Below, piece by piece: positions 18,372 through 28,132 of a DNA stretch of 64,000 nucleotides. The translations under genes were made by a program, and so were the position numbers. The DNA is from CAXKXX01 sp964059975. GTDB taxonomy: Bacteria; Pseudomonadota; Gammaproteobacteria; Enterobacterales; Enterobacteriaceae. Under the pieces are notes generated by a model. That model saw nothing but the letters and a program-made list of their open reading frames with translations. It was not told the origin of the DNA and did not search any database. The stretch spans positions 1 to 64,000 of the forward strand of contig CAXKXX010000004.1 of NCBI GenBank assembly GCA_964059975.1, given 5' to 3'. The first letter of the stretch is position 1, and the number at the start of each line of letters is the position of its first letter.

Positions 18372-20522
18372 TAACTTTTTCTATAACGAATAAGATGTGT
18401 AAAATTTTTAAGAATTTTTTAGACGCTGCTCGTCTACATGATCCGCATTCTATTGTTTCTTTTCAGGACTTCATCTATGAAGATGCGCGTTAGTCATCCT
18501 TGTCCGACCAACAGATTACAGTAGTGCGATCACTAGAAAGCGTTGCTTGAAAATTCTAATAAATCTCGGAAAAGAGATAAAAATTTCTCTAAAAAAATAA
18601 GGGTTATTTTTAATAAAAATGCCTCCGTTATTGGTTTTCTATTAAAGCCTATCTATTAATCAGTAATGTAATGCGACTCAAGCCAATATATAAACAATTT
18701 TTTAAGTTCTGAGAACGCTAGATAAAAAGCCAGAGTCCACGGAATGTTGCTCATCTAGAGCAGTGCGTAATCAAAGCGGATTCCGCAAAGATCGGGATCT
18801 CTTTGTTGCAATAAACGCAGCCCCATTTATTATTTCTATGACTTTTAGAAATTGCGACGGACTCTTCTTTATGAAGGCTAATATTAGAGCGAAGTTATTG
18901 AGACCATACATTATATTACCTAATGGCGTTGTTTCAAAAATAATGGGGGAAAAATCTGATTTGGAAATGCGTAAGGCCATCAAATAATTATCGTATTTAA
19001 ATTATGCTAATTTAATCAGTAAAAGTTCGATATTCATTGCAATTCTAGCTACTAAGTAATAGTGCTATGTCGCGGGATCGGAGCGCGAACGTAGTGTTAT
19101 GAGGTTTTCTATGGAGTACCTAATCGGAACTGTGTAGCACGATAGACAAACAGGGCTTCTGAAAAGAAGTTGCACATCTCCTGAGATTATCTAAAATAGA
19201 TAGAGCCAGTATATATACTAATTAATGGCCCATAACACTAATTAGTATATATACTTAGCCCCCACATAAGCACTCTTGCTTATCTTAATAGTAAGCGAAG
19301 AAATACTTTTAAAATGTAATAAGACTTCATTAAAACATTCCTGCCTATCAGGTCGTCACAAATCCTGTTATAGAAATCCGTGACTACACGTATAGCCGAA
19401 GCTTATTTTTTAGAAGCTATCCAAGAGAGCGATTTAAAAAATAAATACTCTTTATCATGACTACATATTAATGTTTTAAGACATTTAAAAATCAGCTATT
19501 ACTATATCATATTTACTCATAAAAATTGTGATTTTAGGGATCGTAATTTCACAGTTTTCGTGCTGATTCAGATGACTATGAATCATAAAAAATCTCATGC
19601 AATCCACATTTTTTCTCAGAAGAAATGAACCGATTATTTTGTTTGAAGAAATTATTTTATTAAAAATAAAAAATAAAACTGATTATTGAGATGTATAAAT
19701 TAGCTGACTTGTTTGATTTAAATAATTTTGTAGAACTTAGGATATGTACTGAGAGGTTTTTTAAAATTAAAAGGCCTCTCATGCAAATTTTTAGCTACTC
19801 TCTTATTTTAAAATCTGATTAGAATTTTTGCCCTTAGAATTTTTGAATTTAGTGTGTACATCTAATCGATATATCATGTGGGTCATAATTAAACTGTAGA
19901 GCTTTAAGGGTACTCTTCATCAAAATCGAAAAATCAACCTTAAATTGGAAATCTCACTCTCGTGATGCACGCTATAAGATAGCGTTCTTAAGCGTCAGTA
20001 CCTTTTGATCGCCCGATGTTTGGCTGCATGTAAGGTTCACAATCGCTAAGAAGGCGTTGATTTAAGAATTGACATCTTATCTCTGCAACCCATCTAGGTA
20101 GAGGTATGGATCGATAATCGATAGAAGCGTAATTTTAAGATAATGTGACACGGTCATAAGTTTAGAGTATGCTGTGCCCCTATTTTTCAAGCAAGCTTTT
20201 GTGACTTAAGATTTTCTCAGATAGGATAGAAAATTCGTTGGTTTATCTTTTTTATTTGTATTTCAATGATCTAATACAAAAATTAAAAAAGGGGGTTCCG
20301 AGGATGGCGGCGTAGTACCTAATAAAATTAATGCATTGTCTGGATCTTGACTCCTAACATAAAGCTCGTCCATCTAAGCGAAAGGTTGAGCGGTAATAAA
20401 ATATAAAATATTAGATTACGTCTTTAATGAGATCGCCATGCGCTCCATGTATGTTACTTATCTGAGGATAATAACATTATAAAATATAAAAGTGCATGCA
20501 TAAATAATGAGATCGCTTCAAT
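18372..20522. other. 2.15 kb decayed spacer where thrB and thrC would lie
   Basis: In enterobacteria thrB, thrC and other genes separate thrA from talB. No intact frame remains. Two overlapping antiparallel frames of about 70 codons (18763-18987) match nothing I know. A perfect 17-bp inverted repeat lies at 19208-19255. Confidence 0.55.
19208..19255. repeat. Inverted repeat, 17-bp perfect arms
   Basis: AGTATATATACTAATTA at 19208-19224 is exactly complementary to 19239-19255, with a 14-nt loop. It lies in decayed DNA with no gene within 1 kb. Confidence 0.9.
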
Positions 20523-21476
20523 ATGACCGACAAATTAACCGCTTTGCGTCAATTTACGATAGTAGTTGCAGACACCGGAGATATTACTACTCTAAGCTCG
20601 TATCAACCGCAAGATGTAACTACCAATCCGTCATTAATTCTAAGCGCAGCTCAGACTCCTGCGTACCGGCAACTAATTAATAATGCGATCGAATGTGCTC
20701 GTAATCGGAATCACGACCGCGATCGACAGATTACTAACGTAGTAGAGATGCTAGCGGTTCAGATCGGACTAAAAATCCTAAAGTTAGTCCCGGGGCGCAT
20801 CTCTATCCAAGTAGATGCACGTCTGTCTTATGACACTAAAGCTAGCATAGCCAAGGCAAAACGCCTAATAAATTTGTATAATGAAGCTGGCGTTACTAAT
20901 GACCGTATCCTGATCAAGCTAGCTGCTACTTGGCAGGGGATCCGTGCAGCGGAGCAGCTGGAGAAAGAAGGCATCAACTGTAATCTCACGCTCCTATTTT
21001 CCTTCGCACAGGCACGTGCCTGTGCGGAATCCGGAATTTACTTGATCTCGCCGTTCGTTGGCCGCATCTTAGACTGGCACCAAGCGCATGGCGGAAAGAA
21101 AGAGTTTGCACCAAATGAAGATCCAGGCGTAACTGCTGTTACTAAGATATATCAATACTATAAGCAGCATGGCTATAGCACCATAGTTATGGCTGCCAGC
21201 TTCCGCAACCTTACTCAGATCGTAGAGCTAGCTGGCTGTGATCGTTTAACTATCGCGCCAGATATGTTGAAAACACTTTCAGAAAGCGAGGGGTCGTTAG
21301 ACCGTAAATTATTTTATACCGGTGAAGTAAAAAGGCGCCCGGATCAGATGACTGAACCTGAATTTTACTGGAGACACAACTTAAATCCAATGGCAGTTGA
21401 AAAATTAGCAGAAGGAATCCGAAATTTTTCTGCAGATCAAGAAAAATTAGAGAAAATGATCAGTGAACTCCTGTAG
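20523..21476 (+). CDS. tal: Transaldolase with Gln at catalytic position 96
   Basis: Transaldolase transfers a dihydroxyacetone unit between sedoheptulose-7-phosphate and glyceraldehyde-3-phosphate in the pentose phosphate pathway. The 317-residue product has exactly the length of E. coli TalB. Asp17 (VVADTGD) and the Schiff-base Lys132 (RILIKLAATWQ) are in place. The segment GRISTEVDAR of E. coli reads GRISIQVDAR here, so the general acid/base Glu96 is Gln (codon CAA at about 20808). All other motifs, such as TTNPSLIL, CNLTLLFSFAQA and FVGRILDW, look intact. It lies upstream of dnaK in ancestral order. The ribosome binding site is weak. Confidence 0.95.
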   Translation: MTDKLTALRQFTIVVADTGDITTLSSYQPQDVTTNPSLILSAAQTPAYRQLINNAIECARNRNHDRDRQITNVVEMLAVQIGLKILKLVPGRISIQVDARLSYDTKASIAKAKRLINLYNEAGVTNDRILIKLAATWQGIRAAEQLEKEGINCNLTLLFSFAQARACAESGIYLISPFVGRILDWHQAHGGKKEFAPNEDPGVTAVTKIYQYYKQHGYSTIVMAASFRNLTQIVELAGCDRLTIAPDMLKTLSESEGSLDRKLFYTGEVKRRPDQMTEPEFYWRHNLNPMAVEKLAEGIRNFSADQEKLEKMISELL

Positions 21477-22179
21477 TTTTAGGAGATTTTTAAAATTCGG
21501 TTAAGCAATATTTTTAATGTTTATTACAATAAATAAATTTTTTATTACACTTTATTCTAAATCATTTTGAGCTCCACGTAAGAAGCGTGTTTGTAATACC
21601 TGCCGTACGATTTTAAATAGTGTTCATGCTAAAATATGAGTGTAAGCCAAGAATGTGCGACAATGCTTATTTCCGGTAATGAAAATAGGACCAGCGCACA
21701 TCGATTTGTCTCAAATGGCGCGGTCAACTTGTAAGGTTAACGGGCATTAATTCCCGGAGTCTCTCAAAATATATATAGAATATGCAACTTTATTGGCGCT
21801 TTTATTCTAGAAATATTCTTCTAAGAAAAAATCAGCACTGAATAGTATTCGAGCACCGTGCAAACTCTCTACGCTCTTTAAGGTCATAGTTAGTACTGTC
21901 GGACCGGGGAGACTGGATCCGAAATGCAATGTTTTCTGTTTCAGGGCGTTCAGACTGTCCGTGTTACTATGTATGTAACGAATAAATATTCTAAGCCGTA
22001 TCGCATATCTAAAAATCTAAATAAAGTTTTTTAAATTATATAAATTCTCACTGTAATCAGGGGAAGGCTCCAAATCATGAATATTACTAAATAATTGAAA
22101 TCGCTCAATAAATATTATATAAATTGTAAGATAATTGATCAAGAATTTTGTATAAAATTCTCATTGTGTCACTCATTAA

Positions 22180-22217
22180 TCATGTCTCGTCCTAAAATTC
22201 ATTACGACGAGACATGA
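22180..22217. repeat. Inverted repeat, 12-bp perfect arms
   Basis: TCATGTCTCGTC at 22180-22191 is complementary to 22206-22217, with a 14-nt loop. Confidence 0.8.
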
Positions 22218-22781
22218 CTTACAAAATCAAAATTCAGCGTTAGATAGATACGGAAATTATATTCTTAGAATATATTCAATAGTAATAGTTTTTGCTATAT
22301 TGATAGGTATGTACAGAGTAAATTTTTAATTTTTCAATTCATAAGCACCTCTTCATTCTCTTTCTCTTAATTTTCTCTCTTTATGATATATTATATAGAT
22401 ATCTGAATATTATTCTGGCTTCTTCCAAAAAGATTTCTATGTGCTATAGAAGGTATTATGTTGCTTCAAAAGACGATATTATCGTTTCTTTTGTGGGAAC
22501 AGATGCACTTGTGGCCCTTTATTAATATTACACATGCATGCGTGTCTTAGATAGAGATCAATTTTAGAATTGATACTTTTAAATTGTTTAAAATAAACTA
22601 GCTAAATAGTAGGAAGCGTTAAAGGTAATAGCTTATCTATTAATAACTTTTTACATTCACCTTTAAGTACGACAGACTCCTGTTCGCTAAAACTAGTCAA
22701 GTTAAGAATATAACATCTTTATTCGGGGCTTCTCATCCTTCAAGAGATGACGAATTTTCTGCGCTATTTAATTTTTGTCCG

Positions 22782-22850
22782 TACTTTATTATTCGGGCCC
22801 CATTGATAAAATTTTTCAGTCACTAACAAGGGGGCCCGAATAATAAAGTA
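22782..22850. repeat. Inverted repeat, 20-bp perfect arms
   Basis: Arms 22782-22801 (TACTTTATTATTCGGGCCCC) and 22831-22850 are exactly complementary, with a 29-nt loop. It sits about 100 nt upstream of the dnaK heat-shock promoter and may insulate dnaK from upstream transcription. Confidence 0.9.
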
Positions 22851-22951
22851 AGTGCTTGAACGCGCCGATTGACTTTTTCTTTAGGAGCAAACATTTAGAC
22901 ATAATAAAATTATAAATAGATAGCAATGCAAAGAATTTTTTCGCTCTACCC

Positions 22952-22980
22952 CTTGATGATGACCGAGATGGCCCCATCTT
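22952..22980 (+). promoter_or_regulatory. Sigma-32 (heat shock) promoter of dnaKJ
   Basis: CTTGAT at 22952-22957 is followed after 14 nt by CCCCATCTT at 22972-22980. The E. coli dnaK P1 promoter has CTTGAT, a 14-nt spacer and CCCCATTTA, so both boxes and the spacing are preserved. The -10 box is about 125 nt before the dnaK ATG. This implies RpoH-dependent control was retained. Confidence 0.85.
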
Positions 22981-23105
22981 GTTTTCAACCGCAGTTCTTG
23001 ACCCCAAATATAAAACTAAAATACTAGATAGTTAAAAAGCAAAAGACTGCATTCTTAATTGATCTGAAACTCGATCGACTATTAATTATTAGTGGAGAGA
23101 CTGTA

Positions 23106-25016
23106 ATGGGCAAAATCATTGGCATCGACCTAGGTACAACTAACTCTTGCGTAGCAATTATGGACGGACCCAAGGCGCGCGTTTTAGAAAACGCCGAAGG
23201 AGATCGCACCACACCATCCATTATCGCTTACACCCAAGACAACGAGACTCTAGTTGGGCAACCAGCTAAACGTCAAGCTATTACTAATCCAAAAAACACC
23301 TTATTCGCGATCAAGCGTCTAATCGGTCGTCGTTTTCAAGATGAAGAAGTACAGCGCGATAAGGACATCATGCCATATAAAATCATCGAAGCCGACAACG
23401 GAGACGCCTGGCTAGAAGTAAAAAAACAGAAAATAGCGCCCCCACAGGTTTCTGCTGAAGTGCTAAAAAAAATGAAAAAAACCGCCGAAGACTATCTAGG
23501 CTCCTCAGTAACTGAAGCAGTGATTACCGTACCCGCCTACTTTAACGACGCACAGCGTCAGGCGACTAAAGATGCTGGGCGAATCGCTGGACTAGAAGTA
23601 AAAAGAATCATAAATGAACCGACCGCTGCAGCCCTAGCTTACGGTTTAGATAAAGAAGTCGGAAACCGTACTGTTGCAGTGTATGATCTCGGGGGCGGAA
23701 CCTTTGACATATCTATTATTGAAATAGACGAAGTTGACGGAGAAAAAACCTTCGAAGTCCTCGCGACTAATGGAGACACTCACTTAGGTGGAGAAGACTT
23801 CGATAGTCGTTTGATTAATTATCTAGTGGAAGAATTTAAGAAAGAACAAGGTATCGATCTGCGTAGCGACCCACTCGCAATGCAGCGCTTAAAAGAGGCT
23901 GCAGAAAAAGCGAAGATCGAGCTATCCTCTACTCAGCAAACTGACGCAAACCTACCATATATCACTGCAAATGCGACTGGTCCAAAACATATGAACATCA
24001 AAGTGACTCGCGCGAAACTTGAGTCATTAGTCGAGGACCTTATTACGCGTTCCATAGAAACCCTTAAAGTAGCTCTGAAAGATGCGAGTCTCTCGGTGTC
24101 TGAAATTCAAGACGTGATTCTCGTAGGCGGCCAGACTCGAATGCCCATGGTGCAGAAGAAAGTTGCAGAGTTTTTTGGAAAAGAGCCACGTAAAGACGTC
24201 AATCCAGACGAAGCAGTCGCCGTGGGCGCTGCGGTGCAAGGAGGGGTTCTATCTGGTGACGTAAAAGACGTATTGCTACTAGACGTTACACCGCTTTCTC
24301 TAGGTATTGAAACTATGGGGAGCGTAATGACACCCCTGATTACCAAAAATACCACCATACCAGCTAAACACAGTCAGGTATTCTCGACGGCTGAAGATAA
24401 CCAGTCGGCTGTAACTATTCATGTACTACAAGGAGAACGCAAGCGAGCCAGAGACAACAAATCTCTAGGTCAATTCAATCTGGACGGAATTCAGGCAGCA
24501 CCACGTGGCTTAGCACAAATCGAGGTAACTTTCGATATCGATGCCGACGGAATTTTACACGTTTCTGCCAAGGACAAACATACTGGTCATGAGCAAAAGA
24601 TCACTATTAAAGCATCTTCGGGCCTGAACGAAAATGAAATTCAAAAAATGATACATGAAGCCGAGCTGAATGCCGAATCAGACCGAAAGTTCGAAGAATT
24701 AGTACAAGTTCGGAATCAAGCAGATCATCTAATCCATGGCACTCGTAAGCAATTAGAAGTAGCAGGCACCAAGCTTTCATCAGAAAATAAAACAGCTATC
24801 GACACAGTGCTTAAAGAGCTAGAAGCAGCACTAAAAAGCGAAGATAAAGATGTAATAAAAGCTAAAATTCAAGCACTAACGGAAGCCTCTAGTAGACTAT
24901 CAGAGATCAACCAACCTGAAAAAAATGCTCATACAGGCGCTAGCGCCACAACACAGAAAGACGATAATGTCGATGTCGTAGATGCCGAATTCGAAGAAAT
25001 TAAAGATAAAAAATAA
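23106..25016 (+). CDS. dnaK: Molecular chaperone DnaK (Hsp70)
   Basis: DnaK is an ATP-dependent chaperone that works with DnaJ and GrpE. The 636-residue product is full length (E. coli 638). The ATPase domain (1-385) has GIDLGTTNSCVAI at 5-17, AVITVPAYFNDAQRQATKDA near 139-158, VYDLGGGTFDISI near 192-204 and the linker VLLLDVTPLSLG near 387-398. The substrate domain follows, and the C-terminus VDAEFEEIKDKK matches the family end. GGAGAG precedes the ATG as ribosome binding site. It is followed by dnaJ after 107 nt. Base composition is higher in G+C than in nearby spacers, as expected for a conserved, highly expressed gene. Confidence 0.99.
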   Translation: MGKIIGIDLGTTNSCVAIMDGPKARVLENAEGDRTTPSIIAYTQDNETLVGQPAKRQAITNPKNTLFAIKRLIGRRFQDEEVQRDKDIMPYKIIEADNGDAWLEVKKQKIAPPQVSAEVLKKMKKTAEDYLGSSVTEAVITVPAYFNDAQRQATKDAGRIAGLEVKRIINEPTAAALAYGLDKEVGNRTVAVYDLGGGTFDISIIEIDEVDGEKTFEVLATNGDTHLGGEDFDSRLINYLVEEFKKEQGIDLRSDPLAMQRLKEAAEKAKIELSSTQQTDANLPYITANATGPKHMNIKVTRAKLESLVEDLITRSIETLKVALKDASLSVSEIQDVILVGGQTRMPMVQKKVAEFFGKEPRKDVNPDEAVAVGAAVQGGVLSGDVKDVLLLDVTPLSLGIETMGSVMTPLITKNTTIPAKHSQVFSTAEDNQSAVTIHVLQGERKRARDNKSLGQFNLDGIQAAPRGLAQIEVTFDIDADGILHVSAKDKHTGHEQKITIKASSGLNENEIQKMIHEAELNAESDRKFEELVQVRNQADHLIHGTRKQLEVAGTKLSSENKTAIDTVLKELEAALKSEDKDVIKAKIQALTEASSRLSEINQPEKNAHTGASATTQKDDNVDVVDAEFEEIKDKK

Positions 25017-25123
25017 TCCACTAATCGAGGGCACAGAGATTAACCTGCACCCTCATCTCCGGGAAACTAGTACGGGCATCAAAAAACTAAAAACTCGCAT
25101 ATGTATGTTTAGAGTAAAAAAGA

Positions 25124-26236
25124 ATGGCTAAGAAAGACTTTTATGAGATTCTTGGTGTTAAAAAAACAGCAGATGAGCGTGAGATAAAAAAAGCATACAA
25201 ACGCTTAGCAATGAAGTACCATCCCGACCGAAACCAGTCAGTAGGCGCAGAGACACTGTTTAAACAAATCAAAGAAGCCTACGAAGTGCTAATAGATAGT
25301 CGCAAACGTGCTGCCTACGATCAATACGGCCACGCCGCTTTCGAGCAAGGGCGAACGGCCAGTAGCAGTTCAGACTTTAGTGATATCTTCGGAGACGTTT
25401 TTGGCGACATTTTTAGCGGGGGTCGAAGGCAACACGGAGCACAAGGATCAGATCTACGATATAGTATCGAACTTTCTCTTGAAGAAAGTGTGCGAGGTGT
25501 CACTAAAGAAATATATATTCCAGTTTTGGAGGACTGTGAGCTTTGCCATGGTACCGGTGCAAGGGCAGGTAGCTCTCCAGCCACCTGCCCTACCTGTCAA
25601 GGACAGGGTCAGGTTCAAATGCGCCAAGGTTTTTTCAGCCTACAACAAGCCTGTCCCCGCTGCTACGGGCGGGGTCAGATTATCAGTGATCCTTGTAGCC
25701 AGTGTCAGAGTCAAGGTCGCATAGAAAAATCTAAGACCCTATCTGTAAAAATTCCTGCAGGCGTTAATACTGGAGATCGTATTCGTCTCTCAGGAGAGGG
25801 AGAGATAGGCGAGCACGGCGCACCATCGGGGGACCTCTACGTTCAGATTCAGGTTAAGCCCCATGCGCTCTTCCAGAGAGAAGGTAATAATCTGTACTGC
25901 GAAGTGCCAATTAGCTTTGCTATGGCAGCTTTAGGAGGTGAGATCGAAGTGCCCACGCTTGACGGACGAGTGAAGTTAAAAATACCTACAGAAACTCAGA
26001 CGTCCAGACTATTTCGGATGCGTGAGAAGGGTATTAAGTCAGTACGCGGCGGCAGACAGGGAGACCTCCTGTGTCGCATTATAGTGGAGACTCCTATTAA
26101 TCTAAATGAAAAACAGAAGCAGTTGCTTCAATTACTAGAGGCTAGTCTGAACGGCCCTTCCAGGCACAGAAATAGTCCGCGTTCGAAAAATTTTTTCGAT
26201 GGAGTAAAAAAATTTTTCGACGACATCACTCGTTAG
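25124..26236 (+). CDS. dnaJ: Co-chaperone DnaJ (Hsp40)
   Basis: DnaJ stimulates the DnaK ATPase and delivers substrates. The 370-residue product (E. coli 376) has the J domain with HPD at 33-35 (KYHPDRN) and a Gly/Phe region near 80-108. The zinc-binding domain near 132-195 has four CxxC motifs: CELCHGTG, CPTCQGQG, CPRCYGRG and CSQCQSQG. The last lacks the usual first glycine but keeps both cysteines. The two beta domains follow. The gene ends about 210 nt before a long perfect hairpin that separates it from convergent rpsT. nhaA and other E. coli neighbours are missing. Confidence 0.98.
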   Translation: MAKKDFYEILGVKKTADEREIKKAYKRLAMKYHPDRNQSVGAETLFKQIKEAYEVLIDSRKRAAYDQYGHAAFEQGRTASSSSDFSDIFGDVFGDIFSGGRRQHGAQGSDLRYSIELSLEESVRGVTKEIYIPVLEDCELCHGTGARAGSSPATCPTCQGQGQVQMRQGFFSLQQACPRCYGRGQIISDPCSQCQSQGRIEKSKTLSVKIPAGVNTGDRIRLSGEGEIGEHGAPSGDLYVQIQVKPHALFQREGNNLYCEVPISFAMAALGGEIEVPTLDGRVKLKIPTETQTSRLFRMREKGIKSVRGGRQGDLLCRIIVETPINLNEKQKQLLQLLEASLNGPSRHRNSPRSKNFFDGVKKFFDDITR

Positions 26237-26547
26237 CTCAGATCATTTTAGTCATGAGCTCGTCAAATTCAGATCGATTTCGCGTCTTACAATGAAGGGC
26301 GAGACACTGGGGCCTATCCCAATATCAATCTCATGCGATCGCCCTTGTGAGTCCAGAATCTAGATCCGTGCCAAGGAGGGATCTTTCGAAAGGCCCTCAG
26401 CCCCAATGGAACGCGAAAGCTACGATCTTCCGTAGACTTCAAAGATCGCCTTCTTGAGAGTAAATCCTCTCGAGGATTTACTCTCAAGAAGGCGAAGCGG
26501 GGCGTGGGAGGGGTCGCTTTTACTAAGCGAGGCTAGCAGTATTATTT
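26237..26547. other. Convergent dnaJ/rpsT spacer
   Basis: This spacer is richer in G+C than most in the window and contains short inverted repeats (for example GGGCGA/TCGCCC near 26298-26345) besides the long hairpin at 26447-26494. No tRNA or known small RNA was recognised. A structured RNA cannot be excluded. Confidence 0.45.
26447..26494. terminator. 22-bp perfect hairpin between convergent dnaJ and rpsT
   Basis: Arms 26447-26468 and 26473-26494 are exactly complementary over 22 bp around a CTCG tetraloop-sized gap. It lies between the 3' ends of dnaJ and rpsT, so it could stop transcription from both sides. There is no pronounced T-run, so intrinsic termination is inferred from position. 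Confidence 0.65.
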
Positions 26548-26808
26548 TTACATGGCGCTAATGCGCGCGCTTAGAGCTGACTTATGCCGTGCTGCTTTGT
26601 TTTTGTGAAAAAGACGCTTGGCGGCATGGCGATCTAGGAGGGGTTGAGCTACGGAAAAGGCGACCTGAGCTGCTTCTTTATCTCCTGATAAGATAGCGGC
26701 GTCCACTTTTTTTATAAAAGTACGTACCATCGATCGACGGCTAGCGTTGTGCTTTCGACGCTTTTCAGACTGAATAGCACGTTTTTTAGCTGATTTGATA
26801 TTAGCCAA
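26548..26808 (-). CDS. rpsT: 30S ribosomal protein S20
   Basis: S20 binds 16S rRNA near the base of the body of the small subunit. I start it at the TTG at 26808-26806, giving 86 residues beginning (M)ANIKSAKKRAIQSEKRRKHN. E. coli rpsT also starts with TTG and has 87 residues. An ATG three codons upstream (26817) directly abuts the AGGAG motif, which instead sits 9 nt before the TTG, as a ribosome binding site should. The gene is convergent with dnaJ and divergent from ribF, as in E. coli. A TTGACA promoter lies at 26855-26883. Confidence 0.96.
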   Translation of the reverse strand: MANIKSAKKRAIQSEKRRKHNASRRSMVRTFIKKVDAAILSGDKEAAQVAFSVAQPLLDRHAAKRLFHKNKAARHKSALSARISAM

Positions 26809-26854
26809 GGTATGCATCTCCTAAATATTATCTATTAATGATAGATTAAGAGTA

Positions 26855-26883
26855 TAAATATGCATTTTTAGTTTATTTGTCAA
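26855..26883 (-). promoter_or_regulatory. Promoter of rpsT
   Basis: On the minus strand TTGACA (26883-26878) is followed after 17 nt by TATTTA (26860-26855). This is about 47 nt upstream of the TTG start of rpsT. Box quality and spacing support a sigma-70 promoter. Confidence 0.6.
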
Positions 26884-27069
26884 TAGCTTTATGCACATTA
26901 GCTCTATCTATAAGATTAGATCTGGCTATGTGTAAGAGAAACTTTCTGGCACAATCTAGTGGTTAAAAATTTTAAGATCCTTAACATACAACTAAATACA
27001 CTAATCTCAGGTTAACCTTACCCATCATAAACGGTATAATTTACCGATTTCCATTAGATTGGGCGAGCC

Positions 27070-28002
27070 ATGCAGCTAATTCGCGGTATTCATAATATTC
27101 GAGCACACCACTATCGCTGCGTGCTCACTATTGGTAACTTTGACGGTGTACATCGCGGCCATCAGGCAGTATTGGGGCAACTAAAAACAGAAGGAGAGCG
27201 TCTTGGCCTACCAAGTATGGCGATGTTATTTGAACCGCAACCACTAGAAATGTTTTCATCAGATCAGGCACCAGCTCGCTTAACTCGCTTGCGAGATAAG
27301 GTAAAATATCTACATAAAGCAGGAATCGACTGCTTACTATGTGTCAAATTTGACCCACATTTTGCCTCTAATACTGCACAGGGATTTATCAGTGAAGTAA
27401 TAGTAAAAAAGCTGGGTGTTAATTTACTAATAGTTGGTGACGATTTTCGTTTTGGGGAAAAGCGGCAGGGTGACTTTATGTTATTACAGCAAGCTGGAAA
27501 AGACTATGGATTCGATGTGATCAGTGTATCTACTTTACGAGAAGCTGGACAACGCATTAGTAGCACTACAATTCGAAATGCTTTAGAGACTGACGCTCTT
27601 CCATTAGCAGAAAACTTCCTAGGTCGTCCATACAGTATTTCTGGAAAAGTGGTATATGGTGATGGGGTAGGTCGAACGATCGGATTTCCTACCGCTAATC
27701 TTCTACTTAAGCGTTTAGTAGCACCCGTGAGAGGAGTCTATGCAGTAGAGGTGCATGGCCCGTGTCCCGATCCGATTCCCGGTATTGCTAATATTGGTAC
27801 CCGTCCAACTCTTTTTGGCGCGTGCCAGCAGCTAGAAGTGCATCTACTTAATCTCAAAATGAATCTTTATGGACATAATATTGATGTAGTGCTGCGCATG
27901 AAAATTCGCAATGAAGAACAATTTGCTTCGCTCGACGTACTGAGGCGGCAAATTGCCAATGATGTGCTGGAGGCGCAGAAATTTTTCCGAGTAAAAACGT
28001 AG
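27070..28002 (+). CDS. ribF: Bifunctional riboflavin kinase/FAD synthetase
   Basis: RibF phosphorylates riboflavin to FMN and adenylates FMN to FAD. The 310-residue product (E. coli 313) has the N-terminal adenylyltransferase domain with TIGNFDGVHRGHQAVL near 20-35, IVGDDFRFGEKRQGD near 124-138 and a RISSTTIR segment. The C-terminal kinase domain has GDGVGRTIGFPTANL near 198-212 and GVYAVEV. Order ribF-ileS-lspA-ispH is ancestral. It lies divergently from rpsT and ileS follows after 130 nt. Retention shows flavin cofactor activation is done by the symbiont, though riboflavin supply cannot be judged here. Confidence 0.98.
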   Translation: MQLIRGIHNIRAHHYRCVLTIGNFDGVHRGHQAVLGQLKTEGERLGLPSMAMLFEPQPLEMFSSDQAPARLTRLRDKVKYLHKAGIDCLLCVKFDPHFASNTAQGFISEVIVKKLGVNLLIVGDDFRFGEKRQGDFMLLQQAGKDYGFDVISVSTLREAGQRISSTTIRNALETDALPLAENFLGRPYSISGKVVYGDGVGRTIGFPTANLLLKRLVAPVRGVYAVEVHGPCPDPIPGIANIGTRPTLFGACQQLEVHLLNLKMNLYGHNIDVVLRMKIRNEEQFASLDVLRRQIANDVLEAQKFFRVKT

Positions 28003-28132
28003 CGTTAATACCTTGCCGCACATGCTAATTTTCTTATAGCTTAGATCTATAGGTAGAAAAAAATTAAAAGAGCACAAAGGATATCATTTTGAATATAAAC
28101 GATGAGCGGGCGAAAGCGGAGAGGGGCATTTC

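Larger units (their letters stand above)
21477..22948. other. 1.5 kb decayed spacer upstream of dnaK
   Basis: The mog/satP region of relatives would lie here. No relic was identified. It contains inverted repeats at 22180-22217 and 22782-22850. Confidence 0.55.

Noticed and set aside
18763..18987. Overlapping antiparallel frames of 74 and 70 codons
   Set aside because: Two frames on the same DNA, neither resembling thrB, thrC or any known protein; most likely chance openings in decayed sequence.
26809..26817. ATG start for rpsT three codons upstream
   Set aside because: It abuts the AGGAG motif with no spacing and adds residues absent from the family; TTG at 26808 is the conserved start.
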